Shown: positions 25,701 to 38,499, counted from the first letter of the stretch. The stretch is 64,000 nucleotides of DNA from Saccharopolyspora elongata (GCF_004348985.1 NZ_SMKW01000018.1:1-64000), one strand, 5' to 3'. Notes: a model not told the origin generated them from the letters alone. A program made the numbers and translations.

Positions 25701-28700
25701 GGGATGTGGTGTTCGGGTCCACCGTGTCGGGTCGTCCTCCGGAGCTTCCGGAGGTGGACTCGATGTTGGGCCTGTTCATCAACACGATCCCGGTCCGGGT
25801 CCGGCTGGATCCTTCGGAGACCGTCGCGGAGCTGCTGGTCCGGTTGCAGGCGGAGCAGGCGCGGCTGCTGGACCACCAGTACTTGGGCCTGGCGGACATC
25901 CAGCGCCAGGTGGGCACCGGTGAGCTGTTCGATACCGCCACCGTCTACGAGAACCATCCGATCGACCTCGATGAACTGTCGAATCCGATGCGCGAGTTGC
26001 GGATGACGTCGGCGGAGAGCCTCGACGCCACCCACTACACCCTCAACCTGGCGGTGATGCCCGGCGAGCGGCTGCAACTGCGGTTCGGCTACCGCCCCGA
26101 CGTCTTCGAGCAGGCCACCGTCGAGACGCTCGCCAGCCGCTTCCAACGCATCCTCGAAACAGTTGTCGAAGATCCGGATCAGCGGGTGGGGCGCATCGAT
26201 GTCCTCTTCGAGGCGGAGCGCCATCGGCTTCTCGTGGACTGGAACGCGGCCGAGGTCGATGTTCCGGAGGTCGCGCTGCCGGAGTTGTTCGAGGCTCAGG
26301 TTGTGCGGGCGCCGGGGGCCACGGCGGTGGTGTGTGGTGGTGTGTCGGTGACGTACGGGGAGCTCAATGCGAGGGCGAACCGGCTCGCTCGTTGTTTGGT
26401 CGCGCGGGGTGCTGGGTCGGAATCCGTTGTTGCGTTGGCGCTTCCGAGGTCGGTGGACATGGTTGTCGCCGTGTTGGCCGTTCTCAAGGCGGGGGCCGCG
26501 TACCTGCCCATCGACTTGGACCATCCCGCCGAACGAATCCGGTTCATGCTCGACGACATCAAGCCGGTGCTGGTGGTGACGGCCGGTGACGTCGAAGATG
26601 TCGTTCCGCCAGACGTGCCTCGACTGGTGGTGGGTGATCCGGTGGCGGCCGCGTTGTCGGATGCGGATCTAGCTGATGGGGATCGGGTTGGTCCGTTGGC
26701 TGCGGGGAATGCGGCGTATGTGTTGTACACGTCGGGTTCGACGGGGCGGCCGAAGGGTGTCGTGGTCGGACATTCGAGTGTTGTTGGTTTGGCGATGTGG
26801 GCCGCGAAGGCTTTCGGCGATCGGTTGCGGTGTGTGTTGGCATCGACGTCGTTGAGCTTCGATGTTTCGGTTTTCGAGATCTTGGTGCCGTTGACGGTGG
26901 GCGGGCGCGTCGTGCTGGTGGATGATCTGCTTTCCTTGGCGGATTCGCCGGGGTTGCTGTCCGAGGTTTCTCTCGTCAGCGGTGTTCCGTCGGCAGTCGC
27001 AGGTCTGCTGGGGGCGTGCGACATGCCGGAGAAGCGGAGCGTCGAGACGTTGGTCCTGGCAGGTGAGGGGTTGCCGGCGTCGTTGTTGTCGCGGGTGAGG
27101 TCGGTGTTCCCGGATTGCTCGGTGGCCAACATCTATGGGCCGACCGAGGCGACGGTGTATGCGACGGCGTGGTTCTGGCGCGATGACCGGCCGGTGGAGG
27201 TGCCGCCGATCGGCCGCCCGGTTTCCAATACCCGGGTTCATGTGCTGGATTCCGAATTGCGGTTGGTACCGCCTGGCGTGGTGGGAGAGCTCTACCTCGC
27301 GGGAAGTGGGCTGGCCCGCGGCTACTCGGGGCGTTCCGGCCTGACCGCGGATCGTTTCGTCGCCGACCCGTTCGGCTCTGCGGGCGGCCGGCTGTACCGG
27401 ACCGGTGACCTGGTGCGCTGGAACCGGGATGGCGAGCTGGAGTTCGTCGGCCGGGCCGACGACCAGGTCAAGGTGCGCGGCTTCCGGATCGAGCTCGGCG
27501 AAGTCGAGACCGCCCTGACCTCCCACCCGCAAGTGGCTCACGCCGTCGTCGTCGCAAGGCAGGATCGGCCGGGGGAGAAGCGGCTGGTGGCCTACGTGGT
27601 GCCGACCGGCGACGGCTGTGAGCCGGACGAGCTGCGGGATCACGTCGCCAGGGCCCTGCCCGACTACATGGTGCCCACCGCTGTCGTGTTGCTGGACGGA
27701 TTGCCGTTGAACTCCAACGGGAAACTCGATCAGGAGGCGCTCCCCGCGCCCGAGGTGAAGGCAGGGGGAGGACGAGGTCCACGTTCCGAGCGGGAGGGGC
27801 TGTTGTGCGAGGCGTTCGCCGAGGTGCTCGAGATCGACGACGTCGGCCCGGAGGACAGCTTCTTCCAGCTGGGCGGGGACAGCATCTTGTCGATCCAACT
27901 GGTCGCCAGATTGCGCAGGGCCGGTTTGGTGTTGAGTCCGCGTCAGGTGTTCGAGCACCGGACTCCGGCAGGACTGGCGGTGGTGGCGGCATCGCGTTCG
28001 GCGTCGGCCTCGGTGGTTTCCGGGGTCGGGGCCGTGGCGTTGACGCCGGTGATGCATTGGCTGGGCGAACGGGGTGACCTGGGGGCGGCCTACTTCCAGT
28101 CGGTGGTGCTGGAGGTTCCGGCCGGATTGTCGTTGGGGGCCTTGGTATCGGCTCTCGGGGCTGTGGTGGATCGTCATGATCTATTGCGGGCTCGGTTGGG
28201 CGAGCAGGGTTTGGTGGTGCCGCCGGTGGGGTCGGTCGATGCCGCCGATCTGGTGGAGCGGGCCGAAGTTCCCGAGGCTGATCCGGACTGGCGGGTCGTG
28301 CTGGCGGGAGCGGAGGCAGCCGCGGCGGCTGGTTTGGATCCCGCGCGAGGGGTGATGCTCCGGGCGGTCTGGCTGGACGCGGGTGGTTCACGACCAGGAC
28401 GACTTCTGCTGGTCGCCCATCATCTGGTGGTCGATGGGGTGTCGTGGCGCGTTCTGGTGTCGGATCTGCGGGAAGCGCACCGAGCATTGGCCTCAGGGCG
28501 GCCCGCGGGGTTGCAGCCGGTCGGCACGTCGTTTCGCCAGTGGGCCGGTCTGCTGGGCGAACTCGCGGAATCGCGGGCGTCGGAGCTGCCGATCTGGAAA
28601 GAGGTCTTGGCCCATCCCGGCCTGCGTGTGACCGATCGCGACGTTGCGGGCGAGGACACGGTGGCAGGAGTGCGGTCGTTGAACGTCTCACTGCCTGCGG

Positions 28701-29470
28701 AGCAGACGGCGGCGTTGCTGACGAGAGTCCCTGCGGCGTTCTTCGCCGGTGTCGACGACGTGTTGCTTACGGCGCTGGCGTTGGCCGTGCGGCACCACAC
28801 CGGCTCACCGGGTGGCGTGCTGGTCGATGTGGAAGGGCACGGCAGGCACGAGGAGGTCGTCCAAGGGATCGATCTGACCCGAACGGTGGGTTGGTTCACC
28901 ACGTTGCACCCGGTGCTGCTGAATCCCAGCGAACTCGACTGGGCCGAGATCACCACCGGAGGCCCCGCTCTGGGAACGGCGTTGAAGCAGGTCAAGGAGC
29001 AGCTTCGGGCGATTCCCGATCACGGTTTGGGCTACGGACTCCTGCGGTACCTCAATCCGGACACCGCGCCAGAGCTCGTGAGGCCGGCAAGTCCGCAGAT
29101 CGCGTTCAACTACCTGGGGCGATTCAGCGCACCTGCCGGCGGTGAGTGGGCCTGGGCGCCGGAAGCCGATGCCCTCGGCGGTGGTGCGGACCCGAGGCTG
29201 GGCGTGGGGCATGGCATCGAGATCAACGCGATCGCGGAAGACCGTGCCGATGGGACGCGGTTGACAGCGACGTGGTCCTGGCACACCGATGTCACCAGCC
29301 GCGAAGCCGTGCACGGACTCGCGCAGGACTGGCTGGCAGTCCTGAATGGACTCCTCGCCCACGCCGATCGGCCCGGAACAGGTGGACGTACTCCGTCGGA
29401 CCTGCCCCTGCTCCAGCTCGACCAGCACGACATCGAGCGCCTTGAATCTTGGTGGAAGGACTCCAAATGA
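16715..29470 (+). CDS. NRPS with loading module: A-PCP, C-A-PCP, C-A-PCP, C-A-PCP-E
   Basis: A 4251-residue four-module synthetase. It opens directly with an A domain (no C domain), so it is the likely initiation protein. By base position: A1 (16740-18200), PCP (LGGHS near 18317), C (18490-19840), A2 (19870-21390), PCP, C (21690-23080), A3 (23100-24570), PCP (LGGDS), D-type C (24930-26270, HHLVLDG), A4 (26280-27750), PCP, epimerase (28030-29400, HHLVVDG). Hand-read codes: DAYWWGGTFK (Val-like), DFWNVGMVHK (Thr), DIVQLGLVWK (Gly-like), DVFSVAIVYK (unassigned; same as module 1 of the next gene). The C-terminus ([19 protein letters not shown]) looks like a donor COM linker. Start: AAGGAG at 16699-16704 precedes both TTG 16712 and GTG 16715; I chose GTG. 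The stop overlaps the next ATG by 4 bp. Confidence 0.95.
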   Translation: MALNPVRGNTVPELFEAQAARAPEAIAVVAEDATLTYAALNARADDLAGLLLKRGAGSETRVAVLLDRSADLVVALLAVLKAGAAYVPLDPRHPADRIRFLLRDSAASMLLTDDAAPELAESVDIVVLDDAADRAASKPAGPRDPRQLAYVMYTSGSSGLPKGVATTHADVVALASDSAWDSGQHERVLVHSPSAFDASTYELWVPLLRGGRVVVAPPGDLTAHALDRLIAEHRITGLWLTAALFNVLADERPEVFAKVGEVWTGGEAASAAAFRRVLDACPRTTLVNGYGPTEVTTFATSHVVRPGTELGNGVPIGGPLDDTRAHVLDAGLRPVPPGAVGELYVAGAGVARGYWGRAGLTAERFVADPFSAGSRMYRTGDLVRRNPEGALEFVGRADDQVKIRGFRIELSEVEAVLSADPRVTRCVVVAREDGPGDKRLVAYVVAGPDGCEPAEVRANAARLLPDYMVPSAVVVLERFPLNTNGKVDRGALPVPEVAAGKGRGPRTPHEDLLCGLFTEVLGVAGVGVDDSFFDLGGHSLLATRLVSRVRAACGVELSVRAVFEAPTVAELAAQVGAQEGGASLPLVAGDRPDRIPLSFAQHRLRFVDELEAAGSAYHIPLAWRLTGEVDVPALREAVWDVVDRHEALRTVLPEVGGVPEQKVLHNARSVLDVPVLRASAGEVDRIVADHAEQRFDLSREVPVRARILVVDEQEVVLSVVLHHIAGDGWSVVSLVRDLGTAYAARCVGEVPGWRDLPVQYADFALWQREALGSEDDPGSVISRQLEFWKGELRGLPDEIALPVDRSRPAVASHSGRRLGFGVSPELYAGLAGVAGECRATVFMVVQAALAVLLTRLGAGTDIPIGTPIAGRREQATEDLVGFFVNTLVLRTDTSGDPSFRELLGRVRESDLPAYAHQDLPFERLVEALNPQRSLARHPLFQVMLAFQNVEQASFSLPGVEAEALSAVDGSAKFDLTFELTERRGEGLAGELEFSTDLFDRATAEQLAARLVRVLEMVAAEPDVRVGDIDVLTEDERHRFLERSNEAPDVPVSTLPALFEAQAADSPDAVAVVCGDESVSYAELNACANRLARHLAARGVGPDSVVALMFPRSVEMVVGMLAVLKAGAAYLPIDPDQPAERIGFMLADADPALVMTVRRAEAGLPRGPGFPVLTVDDPASAEVVAGMSGVDLSDADRALPLDTGHAAYVLFTSGSSGRPKGVVVTHANVARLLAVGRARFGFGPDDVWTLFHSYGFDFSVWELWGAFSCGGRLVVVPWEVSRSPGEFAELLVRERVTVLNQTPSAYYQLVREAQDGRLWERGCVRYVVLGGEALDCSRVPDRGDGRGPVVVNMYGITETTVHVTHAEIGAGDGGRGRIGRPLADLRVHVLDANLAPVPVGVVGEMYVAGAGVARGYAGRPGLTGQRFVADPFGEPGGRMYRSGDLARRNRHGELEYVGRADDQVKVRGFRIESGEVEAALGAHPRVARCVVVAREDQPGDKRLVAYIVADAHGCDPGEVRAFAAGRLPDYMVPSAVVVLDDLPLTANGKLDRRALPAPDLGPAAGNVPPRTPREVLLCGLFAEVLAVEGVGIDDSFFDLGGHSLLATRLVSRIRAACGVELPVRAVFEAPTVAELAARMESSDVPAGAVRGLVADVRPERVPLSFAQYRLWFVDKLDAVGSAYHIPLAWRLSGEVDILALQEAARDVLARHEVLRTVFPQDEDDVPRQRILDTGTAWELAAGGTGVPEIAADEVSGVMAEEAGQAFDLGVEPPIRVRSWDVAGGGHVLLVVLHHIAGDGWSVVPLLRDLGTAYAKRRTGEAPGWQDLPVQYADFALWQRDVLGSEEDPGSLISLQLEFWKDELRGLPEEIVLPVDRSRPAVASHSGQRLGFEVSPELYAGLAGVAGECRATVFMVVQAGLAALLTRLGAGADIPIGSPIAGRTEQATEDLVGFFVNTLVLRTDTSGDPSFRELLARVRETDLAAYANQDLPFERLVEAINPQRSLARHPLFQVMLAFQNVEQTDLEIAGAGVESLPVDGAAAKFDLTVELTERRGDAGEAGLAGELEFSTDLFDLATAEQLAARLVRVLEAVVEDPDVRLGEIDILTGAERDQLLEVWNGRGVVVAESTLPELFEVQVAESPDATAVVCGDESVSYAELNGRANRLARCLIGRGAGPGCVVGLAVPRSVEMVVAVWAVLKAGAAYLPVDPGFPAERIGFMLADADPVLVVTTVEAEHAMPRGFPVLVVDDPGTAPVVAGFSDADLTRGDRAGADLDDAAYVLFTSGSSGRPKGVIVTHRNVCGFVSSIDPWLEAGPGDRLLAVTTLSFDIAVVELLAPLLAGASVVVATKAELADPPALAGLVAEWGVTVMQATPALWQVVAAETPAMLRGLRVLTGGEALPEDLATRLGMLAGEVVNLYGPTEATVWSTAAEIDRTGSVSIGRPLDNTRVYVLDVGLRPVPPGVRGELFIAGAGVARGYLGRPGLTAERFVADPFGPAGGRMYRTGDVARWNRDGELEFVGRVDDQVKVRGFRIELGEVEAALVAHPAVAQCVVAAREDRPGEKRLVAYVVARTGDLDPADLRDHVSRSLPDYMVPSAVLPLEHLPLTANGKLDRKALPAPDFNSGPAKASPRTPREELLCELFAEIRGLPEVGVEDNFFDLGGDSIGSMQLVSRARSAGLVITPRDVFEHKTPAALAAVAGVLETAPDTSDESSESDSVLVVLDAVEARLVEEAVGGVVDVLPLSPLQEGLLFHAVFDDGSNDVYSVQLVFELSGEADGERLRRAGDVLLARYPNLRACFVHEGLSRPVQVVPGESDIGWTEVDLSACEETERELDRLLERDRAAGFDVQRGPLLRMMLVRLGEERSRMVVTTHHLVLDGWSLPLLVRELFTLYERRGDDGDLPMPRRYRDFLAWLSNRDRDAALGAWREALEGVEPLLLGAGDRVPVVPQRFSLELPEELTAGLVEWARACGLTLNTVVQGAWALLLSRWTGRGDVVFGSTVSGRPPELPEVDSMLGLFINTIPVRVRLDPSETVAELLVRLQAEQARLLDHQYLGLADIQRQVGTGELFDTATVYENHPIDLDELSNPMRELRMTSAESLDATHYTLNLAVMPGERLQLRFGYRPDVFEQATVETLASRFQRILETVVEDPDQRVGRIDVLFEAERHRLLVDWNAAEVDVPEVALPELFEAQVVRAPGATAVVCGGVSVTYGELNARANRLARCLVARGAGSESVVALALPRSVDMVVAVLAVLKAGAAYLPIDLDHPAERIRFMLDDIKPVLVVTAGDVEDVVPPDVPRLVVGDPVAAALSDADLADGDRVGPLAAGNAAYVLYTSGSTGRPKGVVVGHSSVVGLAMWAAKAFGDRLRCVLASTSLSFDVSVFEILVPLTVGGRVVLVDDLLSLADSPGLLSEVSLVSGVPSAVAGLLGACDMPEKRSVETLVLAGEGLPASLLSRVRSVFPDCSVANIYGPTEATVYATAWFWRDDRPVEVPPIGRPVSNTRVHVLDSELRLVPPGVVGELYLAGSGLARGYSGRSGLTADRFVADPFGSAGGRLYRTGDLVRWNRDGELEFVGRADDQVKVRGFRIELGEVETALTSHPQVAHAVVVARQDRPGEKRLVAYVVPTGDGCEPDELRDHVARALPDYMVPTAVVLLDGLPLNSNGKLDQEALPAPEVKAGGGRGPRSEREGLLCEAFAEVLEIDDVGPEDSFFQLGGDSILSIQLVARLRRAGLVLSPRQVFEHRTPAGLAVVAASRSASASVVSGVGAVALTPVMHWLGERGDLGAAYFQSVVLEVPAGLSLGALVSALGAVVDRHDLLRARLGEQGLVVPPVGSVDAADLVERAEVPEADPDWRVVLAGAEAAAAAGLDPARGVMLRAVWLDAGGSRPGRLLLVAHHLVVDGVSWRVLVSDLREAHRALASGRPAGLQPVGTSFRQWAGLLGELAESRASELPIWKEVLAHPGLRVTDRDVAGEDTVAGVRSLNVSLPAEQTAALLTRVPAAFFAGVDDVLLTALALAVRHHTGSPGGVLVDVEGHGRHEEVVQGIDLTRTVGWFTTLHPVLLNPSELDWAEITTGGPALGTALKQVKEQLRAIPDHGLGYGLLRYLNPDTAPELVRPASPQIAFNYLGRFSAPAGGEWAWAPEADALGGGADPRLGVGHGIEINAIAEDRADGTRLTATWSWHTDVTSREAVHGLAQDWLAVLNGLLAHADRPGTGGRTPSDLPLLQLDQHDIERLESWWKDSK
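23237..24436 (+). repeat. A-domain segment nearly identical to 1-1200
   Basis: Partner copy of the repeat at the left edge; a third, more diverged relative lies at about 10880-12100. The pattern suggests recent duplication or gene conversion between modules. Confidence 0.8.
26280..27020 (+). repeat. A-domain segment closely similar to 30830-31580
   Basis: The N-terminal part of the A domain in the last module of NRPS 2 matches that in the first module of NRPS 3, with long identical tracts and a single-codon-sized offset change. Both copies give the same DVFSVAIVYK code. Confidence 0.7.
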
Positions 29471-32400
29471 CCAACCCGGATTTCGAAGACGTGCTGCCGC
29501 TGTCGCCGTTGCAGGAAGGGTTGCTGTTCCACGCCGTTTACGACGGGGGAGGGGGCGATGTGTATGTGATGCAGTTGGTGTTCGACTTCGCGGGTGAGGT
29601 GGACGGGGAGGCGTTGCGGCGCGCCTGGGACGTGTTGTTGCGGCGGTATCCGAATTTGCGGGCATGCTTTGTCCACGAGGGGTTGAGCCGTCCGGTTCAG
29701 GTCGTACCGCGGGATTCGGGTATCGGCTGGTCCGAGGTGGATCTTTCGGATTGCGACGAAGCCGGGCACGAGTTGACGCGGCTGCTGGAGCGGGATCGGG
29801 CCGCTGGGTTCGACGTGCAGCGGGGTCCGCTGCTGCGGCTGATGCTGGTTCGCCTGGGGGAGGGGCGTTCCCGGTTGGTGGTGACCAACCACCACCTCGT
29901 GTTGGACGGCTGGTCGCTCCCGCTGCTGGTTCGCGAGCTGTTCGCCCTGTACGAGCGGGGCGGCGACGACGGCGATCTACCGGTTCCGGGGAGATATCGG
30001 GACTTCCTCGTGTGGCTGAGCAACCGCGACCGAGAAGCTGCGCTGGGAGCGTGGGCCGAAGCGTTGGAGGACGCCCAGCCGCTGTTGGTGGGTTCGGGGG
30101 ATCGGGCTCCCGTGCTGCCGGACGGATACTCGCTGGAATTGCCCGAGCCCTTGACGACGGCCCTGGCCCGATGGGCTCGGGAGCGTGGGTTGACGCTGAA
30201 CACGGTGGTGCAGGGTGCGTGGGGGTTGTTGCTGAGTCGGTGGACCGGTCGAGGGGATGTGGTGTTCGGGTCCACTGTGTCCGGTCGTCCTCCGGAGCTT
30301 CCGGGGGTGGAGTCGGTGCTGGGGCTGTTCATCAACACGATCCCGGTCCGGATCCGGTTGGATCCGTCGGAGTCGATCGTGGACATGCTCGTCCGGTTCC
30401 AGGAGGAGCAGGCCAGGTTGTTGGACCACCAACACCTCGGCTTGGCCGACATCCAGCGGCAGGTCGGTACCGGGGAGCTGTTCGACACCGCCATCGCATT
30501 CGAGAACTACCCGCTCGACCCCGACGAGGTGCTCAACCCGTCCTCCGCGATCACCGTTACGTCGGTGTCGAGCTGGGACGCCACCCACTACGCGCTCCAC
30601 CTCGTGGTGATGCCCGGCGAGCGGCTCCGGCTGCGGTTCGGTTACCGGCCCGATGTCTTCGACCGCTCCACGGTGGAAGGATTCGCCGGACGTCTCGTCG
30701 AGATCTTGCGAACCATCGTCGACGAACCTGACCAGCACGTGGGGCGCATCGACATCCTCACCGACGCCGAACACCACCGGCTTCTCGAAGAATCGGGCGG
30801 GAGCCGGACCAACGTTCCGGCGGTCACATTGCCGGAGTTGTTCGAGCGTCAGGTGGTGCGGGCGCCGGAGGCCACGGCGGTGGTGTGTGGTGGTGTGTCG
30901 GTGACGTACGCGGAGCTCAATGCGAGGGCGAACCGGCTCGCTCGTTGTTTGGTCGGTAGGGGTGCTGGGCCGGAATCCGTTGTTGCGTTGGCGCTTCCGA
31001 GGTCGGTCGACATGGTTGTCGCTGTGTTGGCCGTTCTCAAAGCCGGAGCCGCCTATCTGCCCATCGAGCTCGACCATCCCGCCGAGCGGATTGAGCTCAT
31101 GCTCGACGACGCCAAGCCGGTGTTGCTGTTGACGGCTTCTGCGGTCGAGGTCGGCCTTTCCGACGAGGCCCTGCCCGTTGTGGTGGTGGACGATCCGGTG
31201 GTGGCCGGGTTGTCGGGTGCGGATCTGGTGGATGGGGATCGGGTTGGTCCGTTGGCTGTGGGGAATGCGGCGTATGTGTTGTTCACGTCGGGTTCGACGG
31301 GGCGGCCGAAAGGGGTCGTCGTCGGGCATTCGAGTGTCGCGGGTCTTTGTGCGTGGGCTGCGAAGGCGTTCGGTGATCGGTTGCGGTGCGTGTTGGCGTC
31401 GACGTCGTTGAGCTTCGATGTTTCGGTTTTCGAGATTTTGGTGCCGTTGACGGTGGGCGGGCGCGTCGTGCTGGTGGATGATCTGCTCGCCTTGGCGGAT
31501 TTGCCGGGGTTGCTGTCCGAGGTTTCTCTCGTCAGTGGTGTTCCGTCGGCAGTCGCAGGTCTGCTGGGGGCGTGGGGCGAGTCGGAGGCGCCGGGCCTGG
31601 AGACGTTGGTGCTGGCGGGCGAGGGGCTGCCGGGCTCGCTGCTTTCCCGGGTGAGGTCGGTGTTCCCGGACTGCTTGGTGGCCAACATCTACGGGCCGAC
31701 CGAGGCGACGGTGTATGCGACGGCGTGGTTCTGCAACGACGGCCGGCCGGTCGGAGTGCCGCCGATCGGCCGGCCGATCTCGAACACCCGGGTTTACGTG
31801 CTGGATTCCGAAATGCGGTTGGTCCCACCAGGCGCGGTTGGCGAGCTCCACCTGGCCGGTTCCGGACTGGCGCGGGGCTACTTCGGTCAAGCCGGGTTGA
31901 CCGGCCAGCGGTTCGTCGCGGATCCGTTCGCTGCTGGGGAGCGGATGTACCGGACCGGTGACCTGGTGCGCTGGAACCGGGATGGCGAGCTGGAGTTCGT
32001 CGGCCGGGTCGACGACCAGGTCAAGGTGCGGGGCTTCCGGATCGAGCTCGGTGAGGTCGAGGCCGCCCTGGCCGGCCACCCGCAGATCGCGCAGGCCGCG
32101 GCAGTCGTCCGCGAAGACCAACCTGGCGACAAGCGGCTCATCGCCTACGTCGTCCCCGACGCCGGGCGGCGGGAGCCTGGCGAGGCGGACCACCAGAAGG
32201 TCGGCGATTGGCGAGCGGTCTACGACGAGCTGTACCGGGAAGGTTCCGCCGCCGAGTTCGGTGCCGACTTCACGGGCTGGAACAGCAGCTACGACGGCCT
32301 CCCCATCCCGCTGCCCGAGATGCGGGAATGGCGCGACGCGACGGTGGAGAGGGTGGCATCGCTCGCCCCGGAGCGGATCCTGGAGATCGGCGTCGGCACC

Positions 32401-35400
32401 GGCCTGCTGATGTCGCAGCTGGCGCCGAGGTGCGAGTCCTACTGGGCGACCGATTTCTCGCCCGTGGTGGTCGAGGCGCTGCGGAACCGGCTCGACGGAG
32501 ATACCGGTTACGCGAACGTGGAGTTGTTGTGCCGGCCCGCGCACGTGCTGGACGACCTTCCCACCGACTTCTTCGACACCATCGTCATCAACTCCGTGGT
32601 CCAGTACTTCCCCAGCGTCGACTACCTGGTCGAAGTGCTGACCGCTGCCGTGCGGCTCCTCCGCCCGGGCGGTGCCGTCTTCGTCGGGGACGTGCGCAAC
32701 CTCCGGCTGCTCAGGTGCTTCGCCACCGCCGTCGAGCTCGGCCGGGCGGACGGCTCGACGCCGCCGTCGGTCCTGCGCAGGTCGGTCGAGCAGAACATCT
32801 TGCAGGAAAAGGAGCTGCTGGTCGCGCCCGACTTCTTCGCGCGGTTCCGCGACGTCGTCGAGGACGTGGGCGAGATCGATGTGCGGATCAAGCGCGGTGC
32901 GGGCCACAACGAGCTCACCCGCTACCGCTACGACGCGGTGCTGCGCAAGACGACCGATGTCGTCGGCCCGACCGGTGATGCCGCGGAACCGCTCGAACTG
33001 AGGTGGGGGCGCGATGTCCGGGACTTCGCCGGTCTGCGCGAGGTGCTTTCCAGCACCCGGCCCGAGCGGCTGAGCGTCTCCGGGATCCCCAATGCCCGCT
33101 TGACGACGGACCTGGCGGCCGTGCGGGCGGTCGAACACGGCGCGGACGTCGAATCCGCGCGAGCCGAGCTGGTGCGGGATGTGGCCGGTGCCGAGCCGGA
33201 CCCCGAGGGGTTCAACGAGTTGGCGGCGGAGATCGGCTACCGCGCGGCGCTCACGTGGTCGAGGGCAGCGGAAGAGCTCGATGCCGTGCTGGTTCGCGGC
33301 GACATCCTGGGCGACGGCCAACCGCACCCGCCCACCGGCGGCGCCGGGCGTCCCTGGTCGGTGTACGCCAACGACCCAGCGTCGTCGAGCGAGGTGGGTG
33401 CGGTCATCACGGCGTTGCAGCCCTACGTCGAGGAGCGGCTGCCCGCGCACATGGTCCCGGCGGCGATCGTCGCCGTGGACCGGCTTCCCCTGAATTCCAA
33501 CGGGAAGTTGGACCGGCGACGGCTACCGGCGCCGGACTTCGGCGGCACCACGTCGGGCCGCGAACCCCGGACACCGGGGGAAGAGCTGCTGTGCGAGCTG
33601 TTCGCGACGGTGCTCGGCGTGCCGCGGGTGGGCGCCGACGACAGCTTCTTCAAGCTCGGCGGGGACAGCATCATGTCGATCCAGCTGTCCAGCCGCGCCC
33701 GCCGGGACGGGGTGGTCATCAGTCCGCGGCAGATCTTCGAGCACAAGACGCCCGCGGCGCTCGCGGCCTTGGTCGCCGAGGAACGGAACGGCAGGCACGA
33801 GCAGACAGCCGATTCGGCTTCGGTCGTGCTCGACGGGGCCGAGACCGCTCTGGTGGAGGAAGTGGTCGGCGAGGTGGCCGACGCCCTTCCGCTCTCGCCG
33901 TTGCAGGAAGGACTGCTGTTCCACGCCGTCTATGACGATGGCCTGGGGGATGTGTATGTCGTGCAGTTGGCGTTCGAGCTGCTGGGGGAGGTGGATGGGG
34001 ACGGGTTGAGGCGCGCCGGGGACGCGTTGTTGGAGCGGTATCCGAACTTGCGGGCGCGTTTCGTCCATGAGGGGTTGAGTCGTCCGGTTCAGGTAGTGCC
34101 CCGGGAGTCGGCTGTCGCCTGGTCCGAGGCGGACCTGTCGGCTTGCGAGGAGGCCGAGCGCGAGGAGGAGTTGGATCGGCTGCTGGCAGCGGACCGGACG
34201 GCCGGCTTCGACGTGCAGCGGGGTCCATTGCTGCGAATGACTTTGGTACGGCTGGGCGAAGGGCGTTCTCGGCTCGTCGTGACCAACCACCACCTCGTGC
34301 TGGACGGCTGGTCGATGCCGCTTCTGGTGCGCGAGCTGTTCGCCCTGTACCGGGCGCGGGCGGATGGGTCCGGGATGCCGGCTCCGGGGGCGTACCGGGA
34401 TTTCCTCGCGTGGTTGGCGAATCGTGATCGTGACGCGGCGCTGGGCGCGTGGGCTGAGGCGCTGGAAGGCGTTCAGCCGCTACTGCTCGGCCCCGGGGAT
34501 CGAGTTTCGGTCGTTCCACAACGGTTCACGCTGGATATTCCGGAAGGGCTGACGGCCGACCTGGTGGAGTGGGCTCGGGAGCGTGGGTTGACGCTGAACA
34601 CGGTGGTGCAGGGTGCGTGGGGGGTGTTGCTGAGTCGGTGGACCGGGCGCGGGGATGTGGTGTTCGGGTCCACTGTGTCGGGTCGTCCTCCGGAGCTCCC
34701 GGGTGTGGAGTCGATGTTGGGCCTGTTCATCAACACGATCCCGGTCCGGATCCGGTTGGATCCGTCGGAGTCCGTTGTGGACATGCTCGTTCGGTTCCAG
34801 GAGGAGCAGGCCAGGTTGTTGGACCACCAACACCTCGGTTTGGCGGACATCCAACGGCAGGTCGGCACGGGGGAACTGTTCGACACCGCCACCGTCTACG
34901 AGAACTACCCGCTCGACCCCGACGAGGCGATCGACCCGGAATCAGAGCTCCAGGTGGGGTCGGTGTCCGGTTGGGACGCCACCCACTACGCGCTGAACCT
35001 GGTGGCGATCCCGGGGGAGCGCCTGCGCCTGCGCCTGGGCTACCGGCCCGATGTCTTCGACCACGCCACGATCGAGGCGCAGTCCGCCCGGCTCCAACGC
35101 GTCCTGGAAGCGATCATCGCAGATCCCGACCGGCAGGTGGGTCGGCTCGACCTCCTCTCCAGCGCAGAACGCCGCCAACTGCTCGACCAGTGGAACGGGC
35201 GCCAGACCGGCACCCAGGAGACCGTGCTGCCGGAGCTGTTCCGGACCCAGGTCGAGCGGACACCCGATGCGGTGGCGGTCGTCTGCGGCGGCGAATCGGT
35301 GACGTACGCGGAGCTCGACGACCGGGCGAACCGGCTCGCCGGCCTGCTCGTGGAGCTCGGGGTCGGGCCGGAATCCGTGGTCGCGCTGGCGCTCCCGAGG

Positions 35401-38400
35401 TCGATCGACATGGTCGTGTCGATGGTGGCGGTGCTCAAATCCGGAGGCGCTTATCTGCCGATCGATCTGGACCACCCCGCTGAGCGGATCGACTTCGTGC
35501 TCGCAGACGCCAAGCCGACCCTGCTGATCACCAACGGCTCCGGCGGGATGAGTGCCGACATGGCGACCGTGCTGCTCGACGATCCAGCCACCTTTGCGGG
35601 CCGCGCCGGGGCAGCCGCGCCGGGCCGATCGACGCCGCATCCGGAGAACATCGCCTACGTGATGTACACCTCGGGCTCCACCGGGCAGCCCAAGGCCGTC
35701 ATGGTCGCGCACGCCAACGTCGTCGACCTGGTCGCGTGTGCGCGGGAAACGATCGGCGTGGACAGGCTGGGCCGGGTGCTGGCGGCAACTTCGCTCGGCT
35801 TCGACTTCTCCGTGTTCGAGATCCTCGTACCGCTGATGGTCGGTGGCGCGGTCGAGGTGGTCCCCAACCTCTTGGCCCTGGCGGACGGCCCACCGCGCGG
35901 CGGGCTGGTCAGCGGCGTGCCGTCGGTGTTCGCCAGGGTCATCCAGGAGCAGGAGCGGCGTCCGGGAGTGGACACGGTGGTGCTCGGCGGGGAGCCGGTT
36001 CCACCCGAGTTGTACGACGGCATCCGCGCGGTCTTCCCCGGCTGCCGGGTGGCCAACATCTATGGCCCTACCGAGACGGTGGTGTACTCGACGATCTGGT
36101 CCTCCGACGACGACCTGGACGGCGCCCCGCCGATCGGAAGGCCGGTGCCCAACACGCGGGTGCACGTGCTGGACCCCGAGCTGAGGCTGGTCGCCCCTGG
36201 CGTGGTGGGGGAGCTGTACATCGCGGGCAGCGGGTTGGCACGGGGCTACTGGGAGCGGGCCGGGTTGACCGGCGAGCGGTTCGTCGCGGATCCGTACGGC
36301 CCTGCGGGCGGCCGGATGTACCGGACCGGTGACCTGGTGCGCTGGAACCGGGATGGTGCGTTGGAGTTCGTCGGCCGGGTCGACGACCAGGTGAAGGTCC
36401 GCGGTATCCGGATCGAGCCGGGCGAGATCGAGGCAGTGCTGACGACCCACCCGGACGTGGCTCGCAGTGCGGTGGTGGTCCGGCGGGACCGGCCGGGGGA
36501 GAAGCGGTTGGTGGCCTACGTGGTGCCGACCGGCGACGACTGCGAGCCGGGTGTGCTGCGGGATCACCTCGCCAGGACCCTGCCCGACTACATGGTGCCG
36601 TCCGCAGTGGTGGTGCTGGAGAGCTTCCCGCTGAACTCCAACGGGAAACTCGATCGTCAAGCCTTGCCCACGCCGGCGGTGACCACCGGGCCCAGCCGCG
36701 GTCCTCGCACCGATCGGGAGCGGCTCTTGTGCGAGGCGTTCGCCGAGGTGTTGGGGGTCGCTGAGGTCGGCGCGGAGGACGGTTTCTTCCAGTTGGGCGG
36801 GGACAGCATTGCCTCGATGCAGCTGGTTGCCAGATTGCGCAAGGTTGGGCTGGTTCTGAGTCCTCGTCAGGTGTTCGAGTGCAGGACGCCTGCGGGACTG
36901 GCGGTCGTGGCGTCGTCAGGTTCGGTGTCGGCCTCGGTGGCTTCCGGGGTCGGGGATGTGGCGTTGACGCCGGTGATGTGTTGGCTGGGCGAGCGGGGTG
37001 GGCTGAGGTCGGTCTTCTACCAGTCGGTGGTGCTGGAGGTTCCGGCGAGCTTGTCGCTGGACGTGTTGGTGGGTGCCCTCGGAGCGGTGGTGGACCGGCA
37101 TGATCTGTTGCGGGCTCGGTTGGGTGAGCAGGGCCTGGTCGTGCCGTCGGCGGGGTCGGTGGATGCCGCTGATCTGGTGGAGCGGGTAGTGGTGCCCGAA
37201 GCCGTGGACTGGGCTTCGGTGCTCGCCGGGCGGGGCGAGGTCGCTGCGGCTGGTTTGGATCCCGCGCGAGGTGTGATGCTCCGGGCGGTCTGGCTGGACG
37301 GCGGTGGTTCGCGGTCTGGCCGGTTGTTGGTGGTGGCTCATCATGCGGTGGTCGATGGGGTGTCGTGGCGGGTGCTGGTGTCGGATCTGGGGGAGGCGTG
37401 CCATGCGCTGCTCTCGGGGCGGTCAGTTGAGTTGCAGCCGGTGGGCACGTCGTTTCGCCAGTGGGCCGGTCTGTTGGGGGAGCTGGCGGAATCGCGGGTG
37501 TCGGAGCTGCCGGTGTGGAAAGAGGTGCTGGCTCATCCCGGCGTGCGTGTGACCGATCGCGACGTTGAGAACGGGGACGCGGTCGCAGGGACGCAGTCGT
37601 TGACGGTGTCGTTGTCGGTGGAGCGGACGGCGGCGTTGCTGACGAGGGTCCCTGCGGCGTTCTTTGCCGGTGTCGATGATGCGTTGCTGACGGCGCTGGT
37701 GTTGGCCGTGCGGCATTGCGCGGGCATGCCGGGTGGTGTGCTGGTCGATGTGGAGGGGCACGGTCGGTATGAGGAGGTCGTTCCGGGGGTTGATTTGACG
37801 CGGACGGTGGGTTGGTTCACCACCTTGCACCCGGTGCTGCTAGATCCCGTCGCCCTGGATTGGCGGGAGGTCACCACCGGAGGTCCGGGTTTGGGGACGG
37901 CGTTGAAGCAGGTCAAGGAGCAGCTTCGGGTGATTCCTGACCACGGGCTGGGTTATGGGCTGCTGCGGTACCTCAATCCGGACACCGCGCCGGAGCTTGC
38001 GAGGCTCGCGCGTCCGCAGATCGCGTTCAACTACCTGGGTCGTTTCGGCGCATCCGCCGGTGGTGAGTGGGGTTGGGCCCCGGAGGGCGATGCGCTCGGT
38101 GGTGGCGCCGATCCGGCGTTGGGTGTGGGGCATGGCATCGAGATCAATGCGGTTGTGGAGGACGGTGTCGATGGTCCGTGGTTGGGCGTGACGTGGTCCT
38201 GGCACACCGCCGTTACCAGCCGTGAAGCGGTGCACGACCTGGCGCAGGACTGGCTGGCGGTCCTGAATGGACTCATCGCCCACGTCGATCGGCCCGGCAC
38301 GGGCGGACGCACTCCGTCGGACCTGCCCCTGCTCCGGCTCGACCAGCACGACATCGAGGAGCTGGAAGCAGATCTGGAGCTGGAGTGGGAAGACCTCGAC

Positions 38401-38406
38401 CGCTGA
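29467..38406 (+). CDS. NRPS with N-methyltransferase: C-A(nMT)-PCP, C-A-PCP-E
   Basis: A 2979-residue two-module synthetase. The ATG at 29467 overlaps the upstream TGA (ATGA) and has GGAAGGA about 7 bases before it. The N-terminus ([18 protein letters not shown]) is a COM-acceptor and D-type C start, matching the epimerase-ended protein before it. By base position: C (29480-30800), A (30830-32170), SAM-dependent N-methyltransferase inserted after the A8 region (32190-33000; EIGVGTG near residue 975, [15 protein letters not shown]), A-domain tail, PCP (LGGDS near 33656), C (33880-35190), A (35220-36690), PCP, epimerase (36955-38370, HHAVVDG). Codes: DVFSVAIVYK (N-methylated residue) and DFFSVGIVYK; neither is assigned. 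It ends in an epimerase without TE, so the chain must move on, probably to the TE-bearing synthetase. Module 1 has no epimerase although the next C domain is D-type. Confidence 0.95.
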   Translation: MTNPDFEDVLPLSPLQEGLLFHAVYDGGGGDVYVMQLVFDFAGEVDGEALRRAWDVLLRRYPNLRACFVHEGLSRPVQVVPRDSGIGWSEVDLSDCDEAGHELTRLLERDRAAGFDVQRGPLLRLMLVRLGEGRSRLVVTNHHLVLDGWSLPLLVRELFALYERGGDDGDLPVPGRYRDFLVWLSNRDREAALGAWAEALEDAQPLLVGSGDRAPVLPDGYSLELPEPLTTALARWARERGLTLNTVVQGAWGLLLSRWTGRGDVVFGSTVSGRPPELPGVESVLGLFINTIPVRIRLDPSESIVDMLVRFQEEQARLLDHQHLGLADIQRQVGTGELFDTAIAFENYPLDPDEVLNPSSAITVTSVSSWDATHYALHLVVMPGERLRLRFGYRPDVFDRSTVEGFAGRLVEILRTIVDEPDQHVGRIDILTDAEHHRLLEESGGSRTNVPAVTLPELFERQVVRAPEATAVVCGGVSVTYAELNARANRLARCLVGRGAGPESVVALALPRSVDMVVAVLAVLKAGAAYLPIELDHPAERIELMLDDAKPVLLLTASAVEVGLSDEALPVVVVDDPVVAGLSGADLVDGDRVGPLAVGNAAYVLFTSGSTGRPKGVVVGHSSVAGLCAWAAKAFGDRLRCVLASTSLSFDVSVFEILVPLTVGGRVVLVDDLLALADLPGLLSEVSLVSGVPSAVAGLLGAWGESEAPGLETLVLAGEGLPGSLLSRVRSVFPDCLVANIYGPTEATVYATAWFCNDGRPVGVPPIGRPISNTRVYVLDSEMRLVPPGAVGELHLAGSGLARGYFGQAGLTGQRFVADPFAAGERMYRTGDLVRWNRDGELEFVGRVDDQVKVRGFRIELGEVEAALAGHPQIAQAAAVVREDQPGDKRLIAYVVPDAGRREPGEADHQKVGDWRAVYDELYREGSAAEFGADFTGWNSSYDGLPIPLPEMREWRDATVERVASLAPERILEIGVGTGLLMSQLAPRCESYWATDFSPVVVEALRNRLDGDTGYANVELLCRPAHVLDDLPTDFFDTIVINSVVQYFPSVDYLVEVLTAAVRLLRPGGAVFVGDVRNLRLLRCFATAVELGRADGSTPPSVLRRSVEQNILQEKELLVAPDFFARFRDVVEDVGEIDVRIKRGAGHNELTRYRYDAVLRKTTDVVGPTGDAAEPLELRWGRDVRDFAGLREVLSSTRPERLSVSGIPNARLTTDLAAVRAVEHGADVESARAELVRDVAGAEPDPEGFNELAAEIGYRAALTWSRAAEELDAVLVRGDILGDGQPHPPTGGAGRPWSVYANDPASSSEVGAVITALQPYVEERLPAHMVPAAIVAVDRLPLNSNGKLDRRRLPAPDFGGTTSGREPRTPGEELLCELFATVLGVPRVGADDSFFKLGGDSIMSIQLSSRARRDGVVISPRQIFEHKTPAALAALVAEERNGRHEQTADSASVVLDGAETALVEEVVGEVADALPLSPLQEGLLFHAVYDDGLGDVYVVQLAFELLGEVDGDGLRRAGDALLERYPNLRARFVHEGLSRPVQVVPRESAVAWSEADLSACEEAEREEELDRLLAADRTAGFDVQRGPLLRMTLVRLGEGRSRLVVTNHHLVLDGWSMPLLVRELFALYRARADGSGMPAPGAYRDFLAWLANRDRDAALGAWAEALEGVQPLLLGPGDRVSVVPQRFTLDIPEGLTADLVEWARERGLTLNTVVQGAWGVLLSRWTGRGDVVFGSTVSGRPPELPGVESMLGLFINTIPVRIRLDPSESVVDMLVRFQEEQARLLDHQHLGLADIQRQVGTGELFDTATVYENYPLDPDEAIDPESELQVGSVSGWDATHYALNLVAIPGERLRLRLGYRPDVFDHATIEAQSARLQRVLEAIIADPDRQVGRLDLLSSAERRQLLDQWNGRQTGTQETVLPELFRTQVERTPDAVAVVCGGESVTYAELDDRANRLAGLLVELGVGPESVVALALPRSIDMVVSMVAVLKSGGAYLPIDLDHPAERIDFVLADAKPTLLITNGSGGMSADMATVLLDDPATFAGRAGAAAPGRSTPHPENIAYVMYTSGSTGQPKAVMVAHANVVDLVACARETIGVDRLGRVLAATSLGFDFSVFEILVPLMVGGAVEVVPNLLALADGPPRGGLVSGVPSVFARVIQEQERRPGVDTVVLGGEPVPPELYDGIRAVFPGCRVANIYGPTETVVYSTIWSSDDDLDGAPPIGRPVPNTRVHVLDPELRLVAPGVVGELYIAGSGLARGYWERAGLTGERFVADPYGPAGGRMYRTGDLVRWNRDGALEFVGRVDDQVKVRGIRIEPGEIEAVLTTHPDVARSAVVVRRDRPGEKRLVAYVVPTGDDCEPGVLRDHLARTLPDYMVPSAVVVLESFPLNSNGKLDRQALPTPAVTTGPSRGPRTDRERLLCEAFAEVLGVAEVGAEDGFFQLGGDSIASMQLVARLRKVGLVLSPRQVFECRTPAGLAVVASSGSVSASVASGVGDVALTPVMCWLGERGGLRSVFYQSVVLEVPASLSLDVLVGALGAVVDRHDLLRARLGEQGLVVPSAGSVDAADLVERVVVPEAVDWASVLAGRGEVAAAGLDPARGVMLRAVWLDGGGSRSGRLLVVAHHAVVDGVSWRVLVSDLGEACHALLSGRSVELQPVGTSFRQWAGLLGELAESRVSELPVWKEVLAHPGVRVTDRDVENGDAVAGTQSLTVSLSVERTAALLTRVPAAFFAGVDDALLTALVLAVRHCAGMPGGVLVDVEGHGRYEEVVPGVDLTRTVGWFTTLHPVLLDPVALDWREVTTGGPGLGTALKQVKEQLRVIPDHGLGYGLLRYLNPDTAPELARLARPQIAFNYLGRFGASAGGEWGWAPEGDALGGGADPALGVGHGIEINAVVEDGVDGPWLGVTWSWHTAVTSREAVHDLAQDWLAVLNGLIAHVDRPGTGGRTPSDLPLLRLDQHDIEELEADLELEWEDLDR
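30830..31580 (+). repeat. A-domain segment closely similar to 26280-27020
   Basis: Partner copy. After this segment the two A domains part ways: this one is interrupted by the N-methyltransferase, the other is not. Confidence 0.7.
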
Positions 38407-38499
38407 TCGCGGCGGCCGGCCGCTCGGCGGGTCCAGGCCCGTTCGGCGGGCGCCACCACTCGGGGCGCTCGTCGAGAGGACCCGTGCCTGCCGCCCGCC

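Noticed and set aside
32190-33000. Insertion in the A domain read as a ketoreductase or C-methyltransferase
   Set aside because: The [15 protein letters not shown] and VGDVRNL motifs and the position after A8 are those of NRPS N-methyltransferases.
29977-33450. Minus-strand open frame of about 1150 codons
   Set aside because: Antisense shadow of the third NRPS; no start signal or protein similarity.
38412-38423. GCGGCC-GGCCGC after the third NRPS as a terminator
   Set aside because: A 12-base dyad without loop in very GC-rich sequence is expected by chance; kept out of the feature list.
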